Source: Jeongeupia chitinilytica
GTDB taxonomy: Bacteria; Pseudomonadota; Gammaproteobacteria; Burkholderiales; Chitinibacteraceae
Assembly (NCBI RefSeq): GCF_014652315.1
Contig: NZ_BMYO01000003.1
Location: 248,412 to 312,411, forward strand
Direction: 5' to 3'
Length of the DNA: 64,000 nt
Part shown: in pieces, positions 16,746 to 26,445 of the stretch
Position numbering within the stretch: the first letter of the stretch is position 1
Layout of the letters: each line of letters begins with the position of its first letter
Program-made: the position numbers and the translations under genes
Notes under the pieces: generated by a model
Told to the model about the DNA's origin: nothing
Databases searched by the model: none
What the model saw: only the letters and a program-made list of their open reading frames with translations

Positions 16746-18167
16746 TCAAGCGTGGGCAGGCACGGCCGGGATCGGCGCGTTGACAGGCTTGCCGTCGAAC
16801 ACGGTGCGTAGCACGTTGTAGAACATCAGGAACATGCCGGCGACGAAGCAGCAGCCACCCAGGAAGCGGATGAAGTAGTACGGATGGGTTGCCTTGACTG
16901 CGTCGATGAACGCGTAGGTCAGCGTGCCGTCCGGGTTGACCGCACGCCACATCAGGCCTTGCGTCACACCGGCGATCCACATCGACGAGATGTAGAGCAC
17001 GATGCCGAGCGTGGCGATCCAGAAGTGGGCTTCGATCAGCTTGATCGAGTACATCTGTTCGCGATCGAACAGGCGCGGAATCAGGTAGTAGATCGAGCCG
17101 ATGGTGATCATCGCGACCCAGCCCAGCGCACCCGAGTGCACGTGACCCACGGTCCAGTCGGTGTAGTGCGACAGCGCGTTGACGGTCTTGATCGCCATCA
17201 TCGGGCCTTCGAACGTCGACATGCCGTAGAACGACAGCGCAGTCACGAGGAACTTGAGGATCGGGTCGGTGCGCAGTTTATGCCAGGCGCCCGACAGCGT
17301 CATGATGCCGTTGATCATGCCGCCCCAGCTTGGCGCCAGCAGAATCAGCGAGAACACCATGCCCAGCGACTGGGTCCAGTCGGGCAGGGCGGTGTAGTGC
17401 AGGTGGTGCGGACCGGCCCACATGTAGGTGAAGATCAGCGCCCAGAAGTGCACGACCGACAGACGGTACGAGTACACCGGACGACCAGCCTGCTTCGGCA
17501 CGAAGTAATACATCATGCCGAGGAAGCCGGCGGTCAGGAAGAAGCCGACCGCATTGTGGCCGTACCACCATTGCACCATGGCATCGACGGCGCCCGAGTA
17601 GGCCGAATACGATTTCCACAGCGACACCGGTACGAACGCACTGTTGACGATGTGCAGCAGCGCGACGGCAAGGATGAACGCACCGTAGAACCAGTTGGCG
17701 ACGTAGATGTGCTTGACCTTGCGCTTGGCGATGGTGCCGAAGAACACCACGGCGTACGCGACCCAGACGATGGCCAGCAGGATCTTGATCGGCCATTCCA
17801 TTTCGGCATATTCCTTGTTGAAGGTAATGCCGAGCGGGTAGGTGATGACACAAAGGACGATCACCAGTTGGTAACCCCAGAAGGTGAACGCAGCGAGGCC
17901 GTCGGAGAACAGGCGCACGTTACAGGTGCGCTGGACGACGTAATAGCTGGTGGCAATCAGGCCACAGCCGCCGAACGCGAAGATCACCGCGCTGGTGTGG
18001 AGCGCACGCAGGCGCCCGAAGTGGAAATACTGGCCCAGATTGAGTTCCGGCCAGACGAGTTGCGAGGCGATGAACACCCCGAGCAGCATGCCGACAATGC
18101 CCCAGACGACTGTCATGATGGCGAATTGCCGCACCACTTTATAGTTATATGTGGCTTGGTTTTCCAT
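16746..18167 (-). CDS. ccoN: cbb3-type cytochrome c oxidase catalytic subunit CcoN
   Basis: Encodes about 473 residues with 12 expected membrane spans. CcoN holds the low-spin heme b and the heme b3/CuB oxygen-reducing centre and pumps protons. Key histidine segments are LHTSAVIFAFGG, WWYGHNAVGFF, TYMWAGPHHLHY and WTVGHVHSGALGW. I chose the ATG at 18167, which has GGAG upstream, over an in-frame ATG at 18191. It is first of ccoNOQP and is preceded by an FNR-box promoter. Confidence 0.96.
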   Translation of the reverse strand: MENQATYNYKVVRQFAIMTVVWGIVGMLLGVFIASQLVWPELNLGQYFHFGRLRALHTSAVIFAFGGCGLIATSYYVVQRTCNVRLFSDGLAAFTFWGYQLVIVLCVITYPLGITFNKEYAEMEWPIKILLAIVWVAYAVVFFGTIAKRKVKHIYVANWFYGAFILAVALLHIVNSAFVPVSLWKSYSAYSGAVDAMVQWWYGHNAVGFFLTAGFLGMMYYFVPKQAGRPVYSYRLSVVHFWALIFTYMWAGPHHLHYTALPDWTQSLGMVFSLILLAPSWGGMINGIMTLSGAWHKLRTDPILKFLVTALSFYGMSTFEGPMMAIKTVNALSHYTDWTVGHVHSGALGWVAMITIGSIYYLIPRLFDREQMYSIKLIEAHFWIATLGIVLYISSMWIAGVTQGLMWRAVNPDGTLTYAFIDAVKATHPYYFIRFLGGCCFVAGMFLMFYNVLRTVFDGKPVNAPIPAVPAHA

Positions 18168-18290
18168 GGGAGCGCTCCGAATGATCTCCAAGAACGGCGG
18201 TTTTATGAAACCTGTGAGTTTGTACGCAACCCTTTGCAGGCGAACGAAAGGGGCCGATCTGGATCGGCAAATGCGGAATAAGCCGGCGCG

Positions 18291-18333
18291 ACTATAACGA
18301 GGGATGGACTAGTCCAACCTTGATTCAAATCAA
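18291..18333 (-). promoter_or_regulatory. FNR/ANR-dependent promoter of ccoNOQP
   Basis: A perfect FNR box TTGATTCAAATCAA (18320-18333) is followed on the minus strand by a -10-like TATAGT (18291-18296). The box centre is about 41-43 bases before the predicted start site, the class II activator spacing. The ccoN ATG is about 120 bases further on. Confidence 0.8.
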
Positions 18334-18380
18334 ACCGGCCAACGACCAACGTGCATTTTACCGTGCCGCACGTCATCCAG

Positions 18381-18572
18381 TCAGTTGTTTTTTTCCCGAT
18401 CGGACTCATTTCCGGGCAAATGCGGATCCGGTCGGTCGTCATCCTGCAGGATACGGTGCGCCGGACCTTCGAGATCGTCGAACTGCCCGCCGCGGATGGC
18501 ATTCCAGAACAGCAGCGCGATCACGACGACCAGCAACACCGATAGCGGGATAAGCAAGTAGAGGCTTTCCAT
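18381..18572 (-). CDS. ccoS: cbb3 oxidase maturation protein CcoS
   Basis: Encodes 63 residues. One N-terminal transmembrane segment (LYLLIPLSVLLVVVIALLFW) is followed by the family signature AIRGGQFDDLEGPAHRIL, then a short charged tail. CcoS is needed to insert the redox cofactors into cbb3 oxidase. The stop of ccoI and the ATG of ccoS share one base (TGATG), so the two are translationally coupled. Confidence 0.93.
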   Translation of the reverse strand: MESLYLLIPLSVLLVVVIALLFWNAIRGGQFDDLEGPAHRILQDDDRPDPHLPGNESDREKNN

Positions 18573-21016
18573 CAATATCTCCGCGGAAGCCGGGTCAGGC
18601 GCAAGGCGTTGAGGATCACCAGCAGCGAGCTGGCCGCCATGCCGGCACTGGCCAGCCAGGGCGTCACCCAGCCCGCCACCGCGAACGGCAGCGCAACAAG
18701 GTTGTAGAGCAGGGCCCACGCCAGATTCTGCCGAATGATCTGCCGGGTACGCCGCGCAAACAAGATGGCCTCGGGAATCCGTTTCAGGTGGTTTTCCAGC
18801 AGCACCGCGTCACCGGCGCTCTGTGCCACGTCCGTTCCGCCCCCCATGGCAATCGAGACATTGGCCGCCGCCAGCACCGGCGCATCGTTGACACCGTCCC
18901 CCACCATCAGCACGCGCGCACCCTGCGTTTGAAGGGCCTTGATGCAGGCGAGCTTGTCCTCAGGCGAGGCGCCAGCCTGCCAATGCTCGATGTCGAGCTC
19001 CCCGGCCGTATGTGCCACCACTCCCGCCGAATCGCCGCTCAGCACGTGCGTACGCAATCCGGCCTGCCGCAATCGGGCCACGGCAGCGGCAGCGTCCGGC
19101 CGAAGGGCATCGGCAAGCACCAGCCACCCCAGCCAGACGTCCTCACCAACCAGCGCCAGCAGCGTCCCGTCGCTCGATTCGGGCACCTCCGGCCGGGTCG
19201 ACGTCGTGAACCCCGCCGCAAAATCCGGATGGCCGATGGCAAAATGCCGTCCGGCGATCGTACCGGTCAGACCGCCACCGGGGTGACTGACAACGTCGCC
19301 GGCCATCATCGAACCGCCAAAACCGGCAAAGGCTCCGGCCAGCGGGTGCTCCGAATGATGTTCGAGCGCAGCGGCGAGTCGCAACATCTCGTCCTTGCTC
19401 ATGCCGGCAACAGGATGAACCGCCCGCAGGACGGGGCGACCAAGCGTCAGTGTCCCGGTCTTGTCGAACACGACATCGGTGACCTGCGCCAGCGACTCCA
19501 GCGCATGACCCCGACTGATCAGCACTCCCCGGCGTGCCAGCGCACCGGTGGCAGCCGTCAACGCAGCCGGCGTTGCCAGTGATAGTGCGCACGGACAGGA
19601 GATCACCAGCACGGCGACAGCGATCGGCAACGCATGCAGCGGATCGTGCAGATGCCAGTACCACCACGCCGCAGCCGCAACAACGAGCAGCGCCGCAACA
19701 AAACGGCCGGAAATCCGGTCAGCCAGTTGCGCCAGACGGGGCTTTTCGGCCAGTGCACGATCGAGCAGCCGGACGATACCGGCCAGCCGCGTCTCCTGAC
19801 CGACCCGTTCGACGCTGACGATCAGCGGGGACGCCAGATTGATCGTACCGCCGGTCACCACGTCGCCGACCCGCTTTTCGACCGGCAGGCTTTCCCCCGT
19901 CAGCATCGCCTCGTTCACCTGTGACACCCCCTCGGTTACGCGGGCATCTGCCGGGAGTGTTTCGCCGGGCCGCACCAGCAGCACGTCACCGACAGCCAGC
20001 CGCGTCACCGCCACCTCGTGAGTCATCCGGTCTCGCGGGTAGTTTGCCAGCCGGTGGGCAAATGCCGGAATCAGCCCGGCCAGTTGCTCGAGGGCGGCGC
20101 CGGCCTTGGCACGCGCCTGCGACTCGAGGTAGCGGCCGGTCAGCAACAGGAAAACGAACATCGATACCGAATCGAAATACACCTCGCCGTGATCGGTGAG
20201 CATGGCATAGACGCTGGCAGCAAACGCCAGCACCACGCTGACCGCCACCGGCAGATCCATGCCGGCCCGGCCGCGCCGGATGTCCCGCCACGCCGAGACG
20301 TAGAACGGCCAGCTCGAATACAGCACAACCGGCAACGTCAGCACAAAACTGGCCCAGTTCATCAGATCAAGCCAGCGCACCTCGATTTCGCCGGTCGGCG
20401 CCAGGTAGACCGGCACGGCAAACATCATCACCTGCATCATCGACAGCCCGGCCACCCAGAGCCGGAACAAGGCCGACTTGCGGGCCTTGGTCTGGGCAGC
20501 CTCCTGCCGGACACGGTCGTACGGCAGGGCGCGATAGCCGATGGCTGCAACGGCTTCCAGCACTGCCGACAGGCTCGTTTGCGCCGGATCCCAGCGCACC
20601 CGCGCACGGTGACTGGTGTAGTTGATCGAGACGTCGCTGACACCCGGCAACCGGGCGATCTGCCTTTCGTTCAGCCAGATGCACGCCGCGCAGGTAATGC
20701 CCTCGATCATCAGGGCCGCATCCTTCAGTTCACCACTGTCGGCAACGAAGTCCGCCTGCAGCTGCGGATCATCGTAAAGCCGGAGTTGCTCGCGCAGCGC
20801 CGAGGGTAGCGGCTCGGCGCGATCGGCCGGCCTGTCCCGCTGCTCGTAGTAGGCGTCGAGACCCGCATCGATGATGCTCTGCGCAACGGCCTGACAACCG
20901 GCACAACAGGCCGGCTCACTGCGTTGTCGATAACGGATGACAAAATCGGCACTTTCGGGAACGGATTCGCCGCAATGGAAACAGCACAGGACGACGGGCG
21001 TGGAAGCGGCATTCAT
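18572..21016 (-). CDS. ccoI: Copper-exporting P-type ATPase CcoI/FixI
   Basis: Encodes about 814 residues. The N-terminus has the cysteine-rich metal domain of FixI (CFHCG, then CCAGCQAVAQ), then an HMA domain with CAAC (GITCAACIWL). The P1B ATPase core carries the TGES loop, the membrane CPC motif (SCPCALSLATPAA), DKTGTLT and GDGVNDAPVL. It delivers copper to the periplasmic side for cbb3 oxidase. The frame stays open far upstream, but conservation begins near the ATGs at 21016 and 21025. Both have weak ribosome sites, so the start is uncertain by a few residues. Confidence 0.95.
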   Translation of the reverse strand: MNAASTPVVLCCFHCGESVPESADFVIRYRQRSEPACCAGCQAVAQSIIDAGLDAYYEQRDRPADRAEPLPSALREQLRLYDDPQLQADFVADSGELKDAALMIEGITCAACIWLNERQIARLPGVSDVSINYTSHRARVRWDPAQTSLSAVLEAVAAIGYRALPYDRVRQEAAQTKARKSALFRLWVAGLSMMQVMMFAVPVYLAPTGEIEVRWLDLMNWASFVLTLPVVLYSSWPFYVSAWRDIRRGRAGMDLPVAVSVVLAFAASVYAMLTDHGEVYFDSVSMFVFLLLTGRYLESQARAKAGAALEQLAGLIPAFAHRLANYPRDRMTHEVAVTRLAVGDVLLVRPGETLPADARVTEGVSQVNEAMLTGESLPVEKRVGDVVTGGTINLASPLIVSVERVGQETRLAGIVRLLDRALAEKPRLAQLADRISGRFVAALLVVAAAAWWYWHLHDPLHALPIAVAVLVISCPCALSLATPAALTAATGALARRGVLISRGHALESLAQVTDVVFDKTGTLTLGRPVLRAVHPVAGMSKDEMLRLAAALEHHSEHPLAGAFAGFGGSMMAGDVVSHPGGGLTGTIAGRHFAIGHPDFAAGFTTSTRPEVPESSDGTLLALVGEDVWLGWLVLADALRPDAAAAVARLRQAGLRTHVLSGDSAGVVAHTAGELDIEHWQAGASPEDKLACIKALQTQGARVLMVGDGVNDAPVLAAANVSIAMGGGTDVAQSAGDAVLLENHLKRIPEAILFARRTRQIIRQNLAWALLYNLVALPFAVAGWVTPWLASAGMAASSLLVILNALRLTRLPRRY

Positions 21017-21070
21017 GGCACGCATTTTACTGCATTGAACTGGCGCGGGGCGCAGACATCCCCAATGATA

Positions 21071-21093
21071 AACGCCCCGACAAGCGGGGCGTT
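21071..21093 (-). terminator. Hairpin after ispH, probable terminator
   Basis: AACGCCCCG / CGGGGCGTT with a 5-base loop lies downstream of ispH on the minus strand, followed by a short T-rich stretch. It separates the ribF-ileS-lspA-ispH operon from ccoI. Confidence 0.65.
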
Positions 21094-21110
21094 GCAGAGG
21101 CCAGGACGCG

Positions 21111-22037
21111 TCAGGCCAGACCCTTGGGAAGCGAAAAAACGACGTTCTCTTCGATGCCATCCATCGGTGATACCGATTCCGCACCAAAATCGCCGATGCG
21201 CTGGATGACGCGCTGCACCAGCACGTCCGGCGCGGAAGCGCCCGCGGTAATGCCGACACGGACACCATCGGCAAACCACTCCGGCTTCAACTCGGTTTCG
21301 TTATCGACCATGTAGGCATCGATACCCAGACTGGCGCCGACCTCGCGCAGGCGATTCGAGTTCGAACTGTTGGGCGAACCGACAACCACCAGCACGTCGA
21401 CATCGCGCGCCAACTGCTTCACCGCATCCTGCCGGTTCTGCGTGGCGTAGCAAATGTCGTCCTTCTTCGGCCCGACGATGTCGGGGAAGCGGGCGCGCAG
21501 TGCGTCGACCACGCGCTGTGCATCGTCGACCGACAGCGTGGTCTGCGTCACGTAGGCAAGTTTTGCATCCGCATTGACGACCATGCCCGGCACGTCCTCA
21601 GCCTCTTCGACCAGATACATGCCGCCGTCGGCCTGCCCCATGGTCCCTTCGACCTCCGGGTGACCCTTGTGGCCGATCATGATGATCTCGAAGCCCTGCT
21701 GGCGCAGCCGCTTCACTTCGAGATGCACCTTGGTGACCAGCGGGCAGGTGGCGTCAAAAACCGACAGGCCACGGGCTTCGGCCTCGGCGCGAACCGCCTG
21801 CGACACGCCATGCGCCGAGAAGATCACCGTATTGCCGGCCGGCACCTCTGCCAGCTCCTCGACAAAGATCGCCCCCTTGGCTTTGAGGTCTTCGATCACG
21901 AATTTGTTGTGCACGACCTCGTGACGCACGTAGATCGGCGCACCGAACTTCTCCAGCGCCTTTTCGACGATGGCGATTGCGCGGTCGACGCCGGCACAGA
22001 AGCCGCGCGGCTGCGCGAGAATGATCTGCATGCTCAT
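21111..22037 (-). CDS. ispH: 4-hydroxy-3-methylbut-2-enyl diphosphate reductase
   Basis: Encodes 308 residues. IspH is the last enzyme of the MEP isoprenoid pathway and makes IPP and DMAPP using a 4Fe-4S cluster. The three cluster cysteines are in PRGFCAGVDRA, FDATCPLVTK and the DDICYATQNRQ region. The substrate motif SPNSSNSNRL is present. The ATG at 22037 overlaps the lspA stop as ATGA, the likely coupled start; a second ATG at 22031 is possible. Confidence 0.96.
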   Translation of the reverse strand: MSMQIILAQPRGFCAGVDRAIAIVEKALEKFGAPIYVRHEVVHNKFVIEDLKAKGAIFVEELAEVPAGNTVIFSAHGVSQAVRAEAEARGLSVFDATCPLVTKVHLEVKRLRQQGFEIIMIGHKGHPEVEGTMGQADGGMYLVEEAEDVPGMVVNADAKLAYVTQTTLSVDDAQRVVDALRARFPDIVGPKKDDICYATQNRQDAVKQLARDVDVLVVVGSPNSSNSNRLREVGASLGIDAYMVDNETELKPEWFADGVRVGITAGASAPDVLVQRVIQRIGDFGAESVSPMDGIEENVVFSLPKGLA

Positions 22038-22510
22038 GCGGATTCCTTCTTGCGGAAGCTGTCCCACACCATCAGTGCCGCACCGGCGCAGATGGCCGAA
22101 TCGGCGAGATTGAACGCCGGGTAGTACCAGTTCCGATAGTAAACCTGGATGAAATCGATCACATGACCGAACAGCACCCGGTCGATCACGTTGCCGATGG
22201 CGCCCCCCATGATCAGCGACAGCGACAGCGCGAACAACGTCTGACCATGATGCTTGCGCAAAGTCAGCACGATGAAGACGGAAACGCCAAGCGCCAGGAT
22301 CGTGAAGAAGTGCCGCTGCCAGCCCCCCGCATCGGCCAGGAACGAGAATGCTGCACCCGGGTTGTAGGCCAGCGTCAGGTTGAAGAAGCCCGGAATGACC
22401 GGAAGCACGTCGCCGTAGGCAAATGCCGCCTCGATCGCGTGCTTGGTTACCTGGTCCAGCGCAATGACGGCCACCGCGAGTGCAATCCACTGCCAGAACC
22501 GCTTAGGCAT
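22034..22510 (-). CDS. lspA: Lipoprotein signal peptidase
   Basis: Encodes 158 residues with four transmembrane segments. LspA cleaves prolipoproteins at the lipobox in the inner membrane. Both catalytic aspartate motifs are present, GNVIDRV and FNLADSAI, together with the early motif LDQVTK. The start overlaps the ileS stop by 8 bases, and the end overlaps ispH by 4, a tightly packed, conserved order. Confidence 0.96.
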   Translation of the reverse strand: MPKRFWQWIALAVAVIALDQVTKHAIEAAFAYGDVLPVIPGFFNLTLAYNPGAAFSFLADAGGWQRHFFTILALGVSVFIVLTLRKHHGQTLFALSLSLIMGGAIGNVIDRVLFGHVIDFIQVYYRNWYYPAFNLADSAICAGAALMVWDSFRKKESA

Positions 22511-25370
22511 GCGTACGCGCCTCGCCGTGGCCGTGCAGGTTGTCATCGCAACGGGCGCACAGCGTCGCATGACCCGCCACTGTGCCGACGCTCGGCACGT
22601 AGTGCCAGCAACGGTCGCACTTGGTGTACACCGACGGCGTGACACCAATGGTCAGCGCATCGCTCCGCTTCAGCACCGCCTTCGAGGTAATCAGCACGAA
22701 GCGGAGCTCGTCACCGAGACTTGCGAGCGCGTCGTGCAGTTCGCCACCGGCAGCAATCTCGACCTCCGCCTGCAGGCTCGAGCCCAGTTTGCCTTCGGCG
22801 CGCAGCACTTCAATGTCCTTCTGCGCGGCGGTCCGCACCTCGCGGATCAGCGCAAAGCGCGTCGACAGCTCGGCCGCATCGGCAATCGATGGTGCCGGGT
22901 GCCACGTCGACAGGAAGACGCTGTCGTCGTCGCCGTTCAGCACTTCCCAGGCTTCGTGCGCCGTGAACGACAGGATCGGTGCCAGGATGCGGACCAGCGA
23001 CTGCGTGACGTGCCACAGCGCGGTTTGCGCCGAGCGACGGATCGCCGAGTCGGCCTTGGTCGTATACAACCGGTCCTTGATGATGTCGAGGTAGAACGAG
23101 CCGAGCTCTTCCGAGCAGTAACGGTGGATTTCCTGCACCGCCGAGTGGAACTCGTAACGGTCGTACAGCGCCGTCACACGTTGCTGGAACGCAGCAAGTT
23201 CGACCAGCGCATAGCGGTCCAGCGTCAGCAGCTGCTCGGCCGGCAGGGCTTGCGCCGCCTCGAAGTCGGACAGGTTGGCCAGCAGGAAACGCAAGGTATT
23301 GCGGATGCGCCGGTAGGCGTCGGTCGTACGCTTGAGGATTTCCTGCGACAGCGACATTTCGCCCGAGTAGTCGGCGCTGGCGACCCACAGCCGCAGCATG
23401 TCGGCGCCGATGCTGTTGAAGATTTCCTGCGGTTCGATGCCGTTGCCCTTGGACTTCGACATCTTGTGACCCTTGTCGTCGACGGTGAAGCCGTGGGTCA
23501 GCAGTTGTTTGTACGGCGCGCGGCCTTCGGTGGCGCAGCCGGTGAGCAGCGACGACTGGAACCAGCCGCGATGCTGGTCCGAGCCTTCCAGATACAGGTC
23601 GGCCGGCCAGCCCAGCTCCTCGCGCTGACGCAGCACCGCGTAGTGGGTCGAGCCCGAGTCGAACCAGACGTCGAGCGTGTCCTTGAGCTTTTCGTACTGT
23701 GCCGCTTCGTCACCGAGCAGTTCGGCCGCATCGAGCTTGAACCACGCTTCGATACCCTCGTTTTCGATGCGCTGGGCGACCTGTTCGAGCAACTCGCCGC
23801 TGCGCGGATGCAGGTCGCCGGTTTCCTTGTTCACGAAGAAGGTCATCGGCACGCCCCAGTTGCGCTGGCGAGAAATGCACCAGTCCGGGCGGTTGCCGAT
23901 CATGGCCTCGAGCCGCGCACGCCCCCAGGCCGGGAAGAATTCGGTGTCGTCGACGGCCTTGTTGGCGTGCTGGCGCAGGGTAGTGCCGTCGACCGCCTTT
24001 TCCATCGCGATGAACCACTGCGTGGTCGCGCGGAAAATGATCGGCGTCTTGTGCCGCCAGCAATGCGGGTAGCTGTGCTTGAGTTTTTCGTTGGCGAACA
24101 GCGCCTGATGCTCGTCGAGCACCGCAATCACTAGCGGATTGGCTTCCCAGACGGTTTTGCCGGGTGCGAACGATGCGCTGCCGATGTAACGGCCGTCGCC
24201 GCCAACCGGATTTTCCACCGGAAGGTGATAGTGCAGACCGACCAGATAGTCGTCCAGGCCGTGCGCCGGCGCGGTATGAACGAGGCCGGTACCGGCGTCG
24301 GTCGTCACGTGCTCGCCAAGAATGACCGGTACTTGCCGGTCAAGGAAGGGGTGTTGCAGCTGCAGGAGGTTCAAACGCGAACCGTGCGCCTTGGCAATGA
24401 CCTCTGCAGCCTCGATGCCGTAGCGCTTCAGCGCGGACTCGGCCAGATCGGCGGCGAGCACCAGCAGGCCGCGCGGCGTGGCGATCAGGTCATAGGTCAG
24501 TTCCGGGTGAACGCACACAGCCTGGTTGGCAGGCAGGGTCCACGGTGTCGTGGTCCAGATGATCGCGTAAGCCGGTTGATCCTGCAGATTGACGCCGCCA
24601 AAGGCCTGCGACAGTGCGGTGGTGTCGACGAAGCGGAAACCGACGTCGATCGCCGGCGACACCTTATCTTCGTACTCGACCTCGGCTTCGGCCAGCGCCG
24701 AACCGCAATCGACGCACCAGTGCACCGGCTTCTGGCCTTTGACGATGTAGTCGTTGGCGTGGATCTTGCCGAGGGTGCGGACGATGTTGGCTTCGGTCTT
24801 GAACGCCATCGTCTGGTACGGGTCGGCCCAGTCACCCCAGACACCAAGCCGGATGAAGCCTTCCTTCTGGATTTCGATCTGCTTGGCAGCATAGGCACGG
24901 CACAGTTCGCGCACGAAAGCCGCCGGCAGGTGGGTTTCCTTTTCGCCCAGACCGTTTTCCTTGCGGAATGCAACGATACGGGCGTGAATGTCCGGATTGG
25001 CCTTGACGGCTTTGTCATCGCTCTTGGCGATCTTTTCGATCTGGTGTTCGATCGGCAGGCCATGGCAGTCCCAGCCCGGCACATAAGGCGCATCGAAACC
25101 GGCCAGCGACTTCGACTTGATGATGATGTCCTTCAGCGTCTTGTTCACCGCGTGGCCGAGGTGGATCTCGCCGTTTGCGTACGGCGGGCCGTCGTGCAGG
25201 ATGAACTTCGGCCGGTTTTCCTGTTTGGCGCGCTCGCGCAGCTTCTTGTAGAGCTGGCGATCCTGCCATTGCTTCAGAAAACCCGGCTCGCGCTTGGCGA
25301 GGTCGCCGCGCATCGGGAACGCGGTATCCAGCAGGTTGACCGGGTATTTATTCGACGCTTTTTCGCTCAT
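22503..25370 (-). CDS. ileS: Isoleucyl-tRNA synthetase
   Basis: Encodes 955 residues, a class I aminoacyl-tRNA synthetase charging tRNA-Ile. Visible features are the HIGH motif (PPYANGEIHLGHAVNK), the CP1 editing domain (ATPRGLL..., TAPAHGLDDYLVG), KMSKS (KMSKSKGNGIEPQ), and a C-terminal zinc finger with CDRCW and CARC. It lies 8 bases after ribF. Confidence 0.98.
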   Translation of the reverse strand: MSEKASNKYPVNLLDTAFPMRGDLAKREPGFLKQWQDRQLYKKLRERAKQENRPKFILHDGPPYANGEIHLGHAVNKTLKDIIIKSKSLAGFDAPYVPGWDCHGLPIEHQIEKIAKSDDKAVKANPDIHARIVAFRKENGLGEKETHLPAAFVRELCRAYAAKQIEIQKEGFIRLGVWGDWADPYQTMAFKTEANIVRTLGKIHANDYIVKGQKPVHWCVDCGSALAEAEVEYEDKVSPAIDVGFRFVDTTALSQAFGGVNLQDQPAYAIIWTTTPWTLPANQAVCVHPELTYDLIATPRGLLVLAADLAESALKRYGIEAAEVIAKAHGSRLNLLQLQHPFLDRQVPVILGEHVTTDAGTGLVHTAPAHGLDDYLVGLHYHLPVENPVGGDGRYIGSASFAPGKTVWEANPLVIAVLDEHQALFANEKLKHSYPHCWRHKTPIIFRATTQWFIAMEKAVDGTTLRQHANKAVDDTEFFPAWGRARLEAMIGNRPDWCISRQRNWGVPMTFFVNKETGDLHPRSGELLEQVAQRIENEGIEAWFKLDAAELLGDEAAQYEKLKDTLDVWFDSGSTHYAVLRQREELGWPADLYLEGSDQHRGWFQSSLLTGCATEGRAPYKQLLTHGFTVDDKGHKMSKSKGNGIEPQEIFNSIGADMLRLWVASADYSGEMSLSQEILKRTTDAYRRIRNTLRFLLANLSDFEAAQALPAEQLLTLDRYALVELAAFQQRVTALYDRYEFHSAVQEIHRYCSEELGSFYLDIIKDRLYTTKADSAIRRSAQTALWHVTQSLVRILAPILSFTAHEAWEVLNGDDDSVFLSTWHPAPSIADAAELSTRFALIREVRTAAQKDIEVLRAEGKLGSSLQAEVEIAAGGELHDALASLGDELRFVLITSKAVLKRSDALTIGVTPSVYTKCDRCWHYVPSVGTVAGHATLCARCDDNLHGHGEARTHA

Positions 25371-25378
25371 GGTGTCTC

Positions 25379-26305
25379 TCAGTGTCGGTCACGATTCGCG
25401 AACCAGTCGCGGGCTTGGTCACAATCTTTGTGGATCTGGGCAATCAGTGGTTCCAGACCCGAATACTTTTCTTCGTCGCGCAGCTTGGCGAGAAAATCCA
25501 CCCTGAGGTGTTCGCCGTAAATCTGTCGATTGAAATCGAACAGGTGCACCTCCAGTACCGGCGCAGCATCCGCACCTTTGACGGTCGGCCGGACGCCGAG
25601 GCTGGCAACACCCTGCCAAGGCTTTTCCAGCCCGTGCACCTCGACAACGAAAACCCCCATCATTGGCGGCTTGTTGTGGTGCAGCTGAATATTGGCGGTC
25701 GGAAACCCGAGCTGCCGGCCAAGCCGGTCCCCGCCGATCACCCGGCCCGAAATCGAATACGGCCGGCCGAGCAGGGTGGCGGCCTGTGCCATATCACCCT
25801 GTGCAAGCGCTGCGCGCACCGCGGTCGAGGACACGCGACCGCCCGCATGCACGACGGTCGGCAGGGCCTGGACATCGAAAGCCTGCGTTTGGGCCAGGAG
25901 CGAAATATCGCCCGCCCGGCGAGCACCGAAACAGAAATCGTCGCCGACAATCACGTGACGGGCATTGAGCCGGCCAGCAATGATTTCGTCACGAAACGCG
26001 TCGGCTTCGTAGCCGGCGAAGCGACGGTCGAAACGTTGAACGATCAGGTAATCAATCCCTTCCGCGGCCAGGCGTTCGGCCTTCTCGCGAAAACTGGACA
26101 GACGGGCCGGAGCCGAATCGGGCGTAAACAGTTCGCGAGGGTGGGGCTCGAAGGTCAGCACCGCGGTAGCCAGACCGCGCTCGTGCGCAATGTTGCGGAC
26201 CTGGGCCAGCATGGCCTGATGCCCCAGATGAACGCCATCGAAATTGCCGATGGTCAGCGCACAGGGCGGAAGTTGGGCTGCGGCGACACCGCGTACGACT
26301 TGCAT
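25379..26305 (-). CDS. ribF: Bifunctional riboflavin kinase/FAD synthetase
   Basis: Encodes about 308 residues. The N-terminal FMN adenylyltransferase has TIGNFDGVHLGHQ, and the C-terminal riboflavin kinase has GDRLGRQLGFPTANI. It makes FMN and FAD from riboflavin. I use the ATG at 26305, where the conserved sequence begins (MQVVRG); a TTG five codons upstream is possible. It is first in the ribF-ileS-lspA-ispH operon, the common proteobacterial order. Confidence 0.96.
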   Translation of the reverse strand: MQVVRGVAAAQLPPCALTIGNFDGVHLGHQAMLAQVRNIAHERGLATAVLTFEPHPRELFTPDSAPARLSSFREKAERLAAEGIDYLIVQRFDRRFAGYEADAFRDEIIAGRLNARHVIVGDDFCFGARRAGDISLLAQTQAFDVQALPTVVHAGGRVSSTAVRAALAQGDMAQAATLLGRPYSISGRVIGGDRLGRQLGFPTANIQLHHNKPPMMGVFVVEVHGLEKPWQGVASLGVRPTVKGADAAPVLEVHLFDFNRQIYGEHLRVDFLAKLRDEEKYSGLEPLIAQIHKDCDQARDWFANRDRH

Positions 26306-26376
26306 GATCGGCAATGGCAATCGGGTGCAAAACCATAGATTTTAACGGTTTAGGGGCGGCTTGTCAGGCACGCGCT

Positions 26377-26430
26377 CGCCGATGTTTTGCACGCCATCGG
26401 CGAATCGGTTTTCTATATTGAAAGCCGATT
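26377..26430 (+). promoter_or_regulatory. Two adjoining hairpins in the leader of the diguanylate cyclase gene
   Basis: The first stem is CGCCGATG / CATCGGCG (26377-26402, 10-base loop). The second is AATCGGTTTTC / GAAAGCCGATT (26403-26430, 6-base loop, one possible U-G pair). They abut exactly and end 15 bases before the start codon. They could be an RNA leader structure or protein-binding dyads. Confidence 0.4.
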
Positions 26431-26445
26431 GTCAGGGGCAGAACG

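Noticed and set aside
16884..18281. A 465-codon plus-strand frame antisense to ccoN
   Set aside because: It is a shadow frame rich in His/Arg/Asp, with no domain. ccoN and its heme histidines are clear on the other strand.
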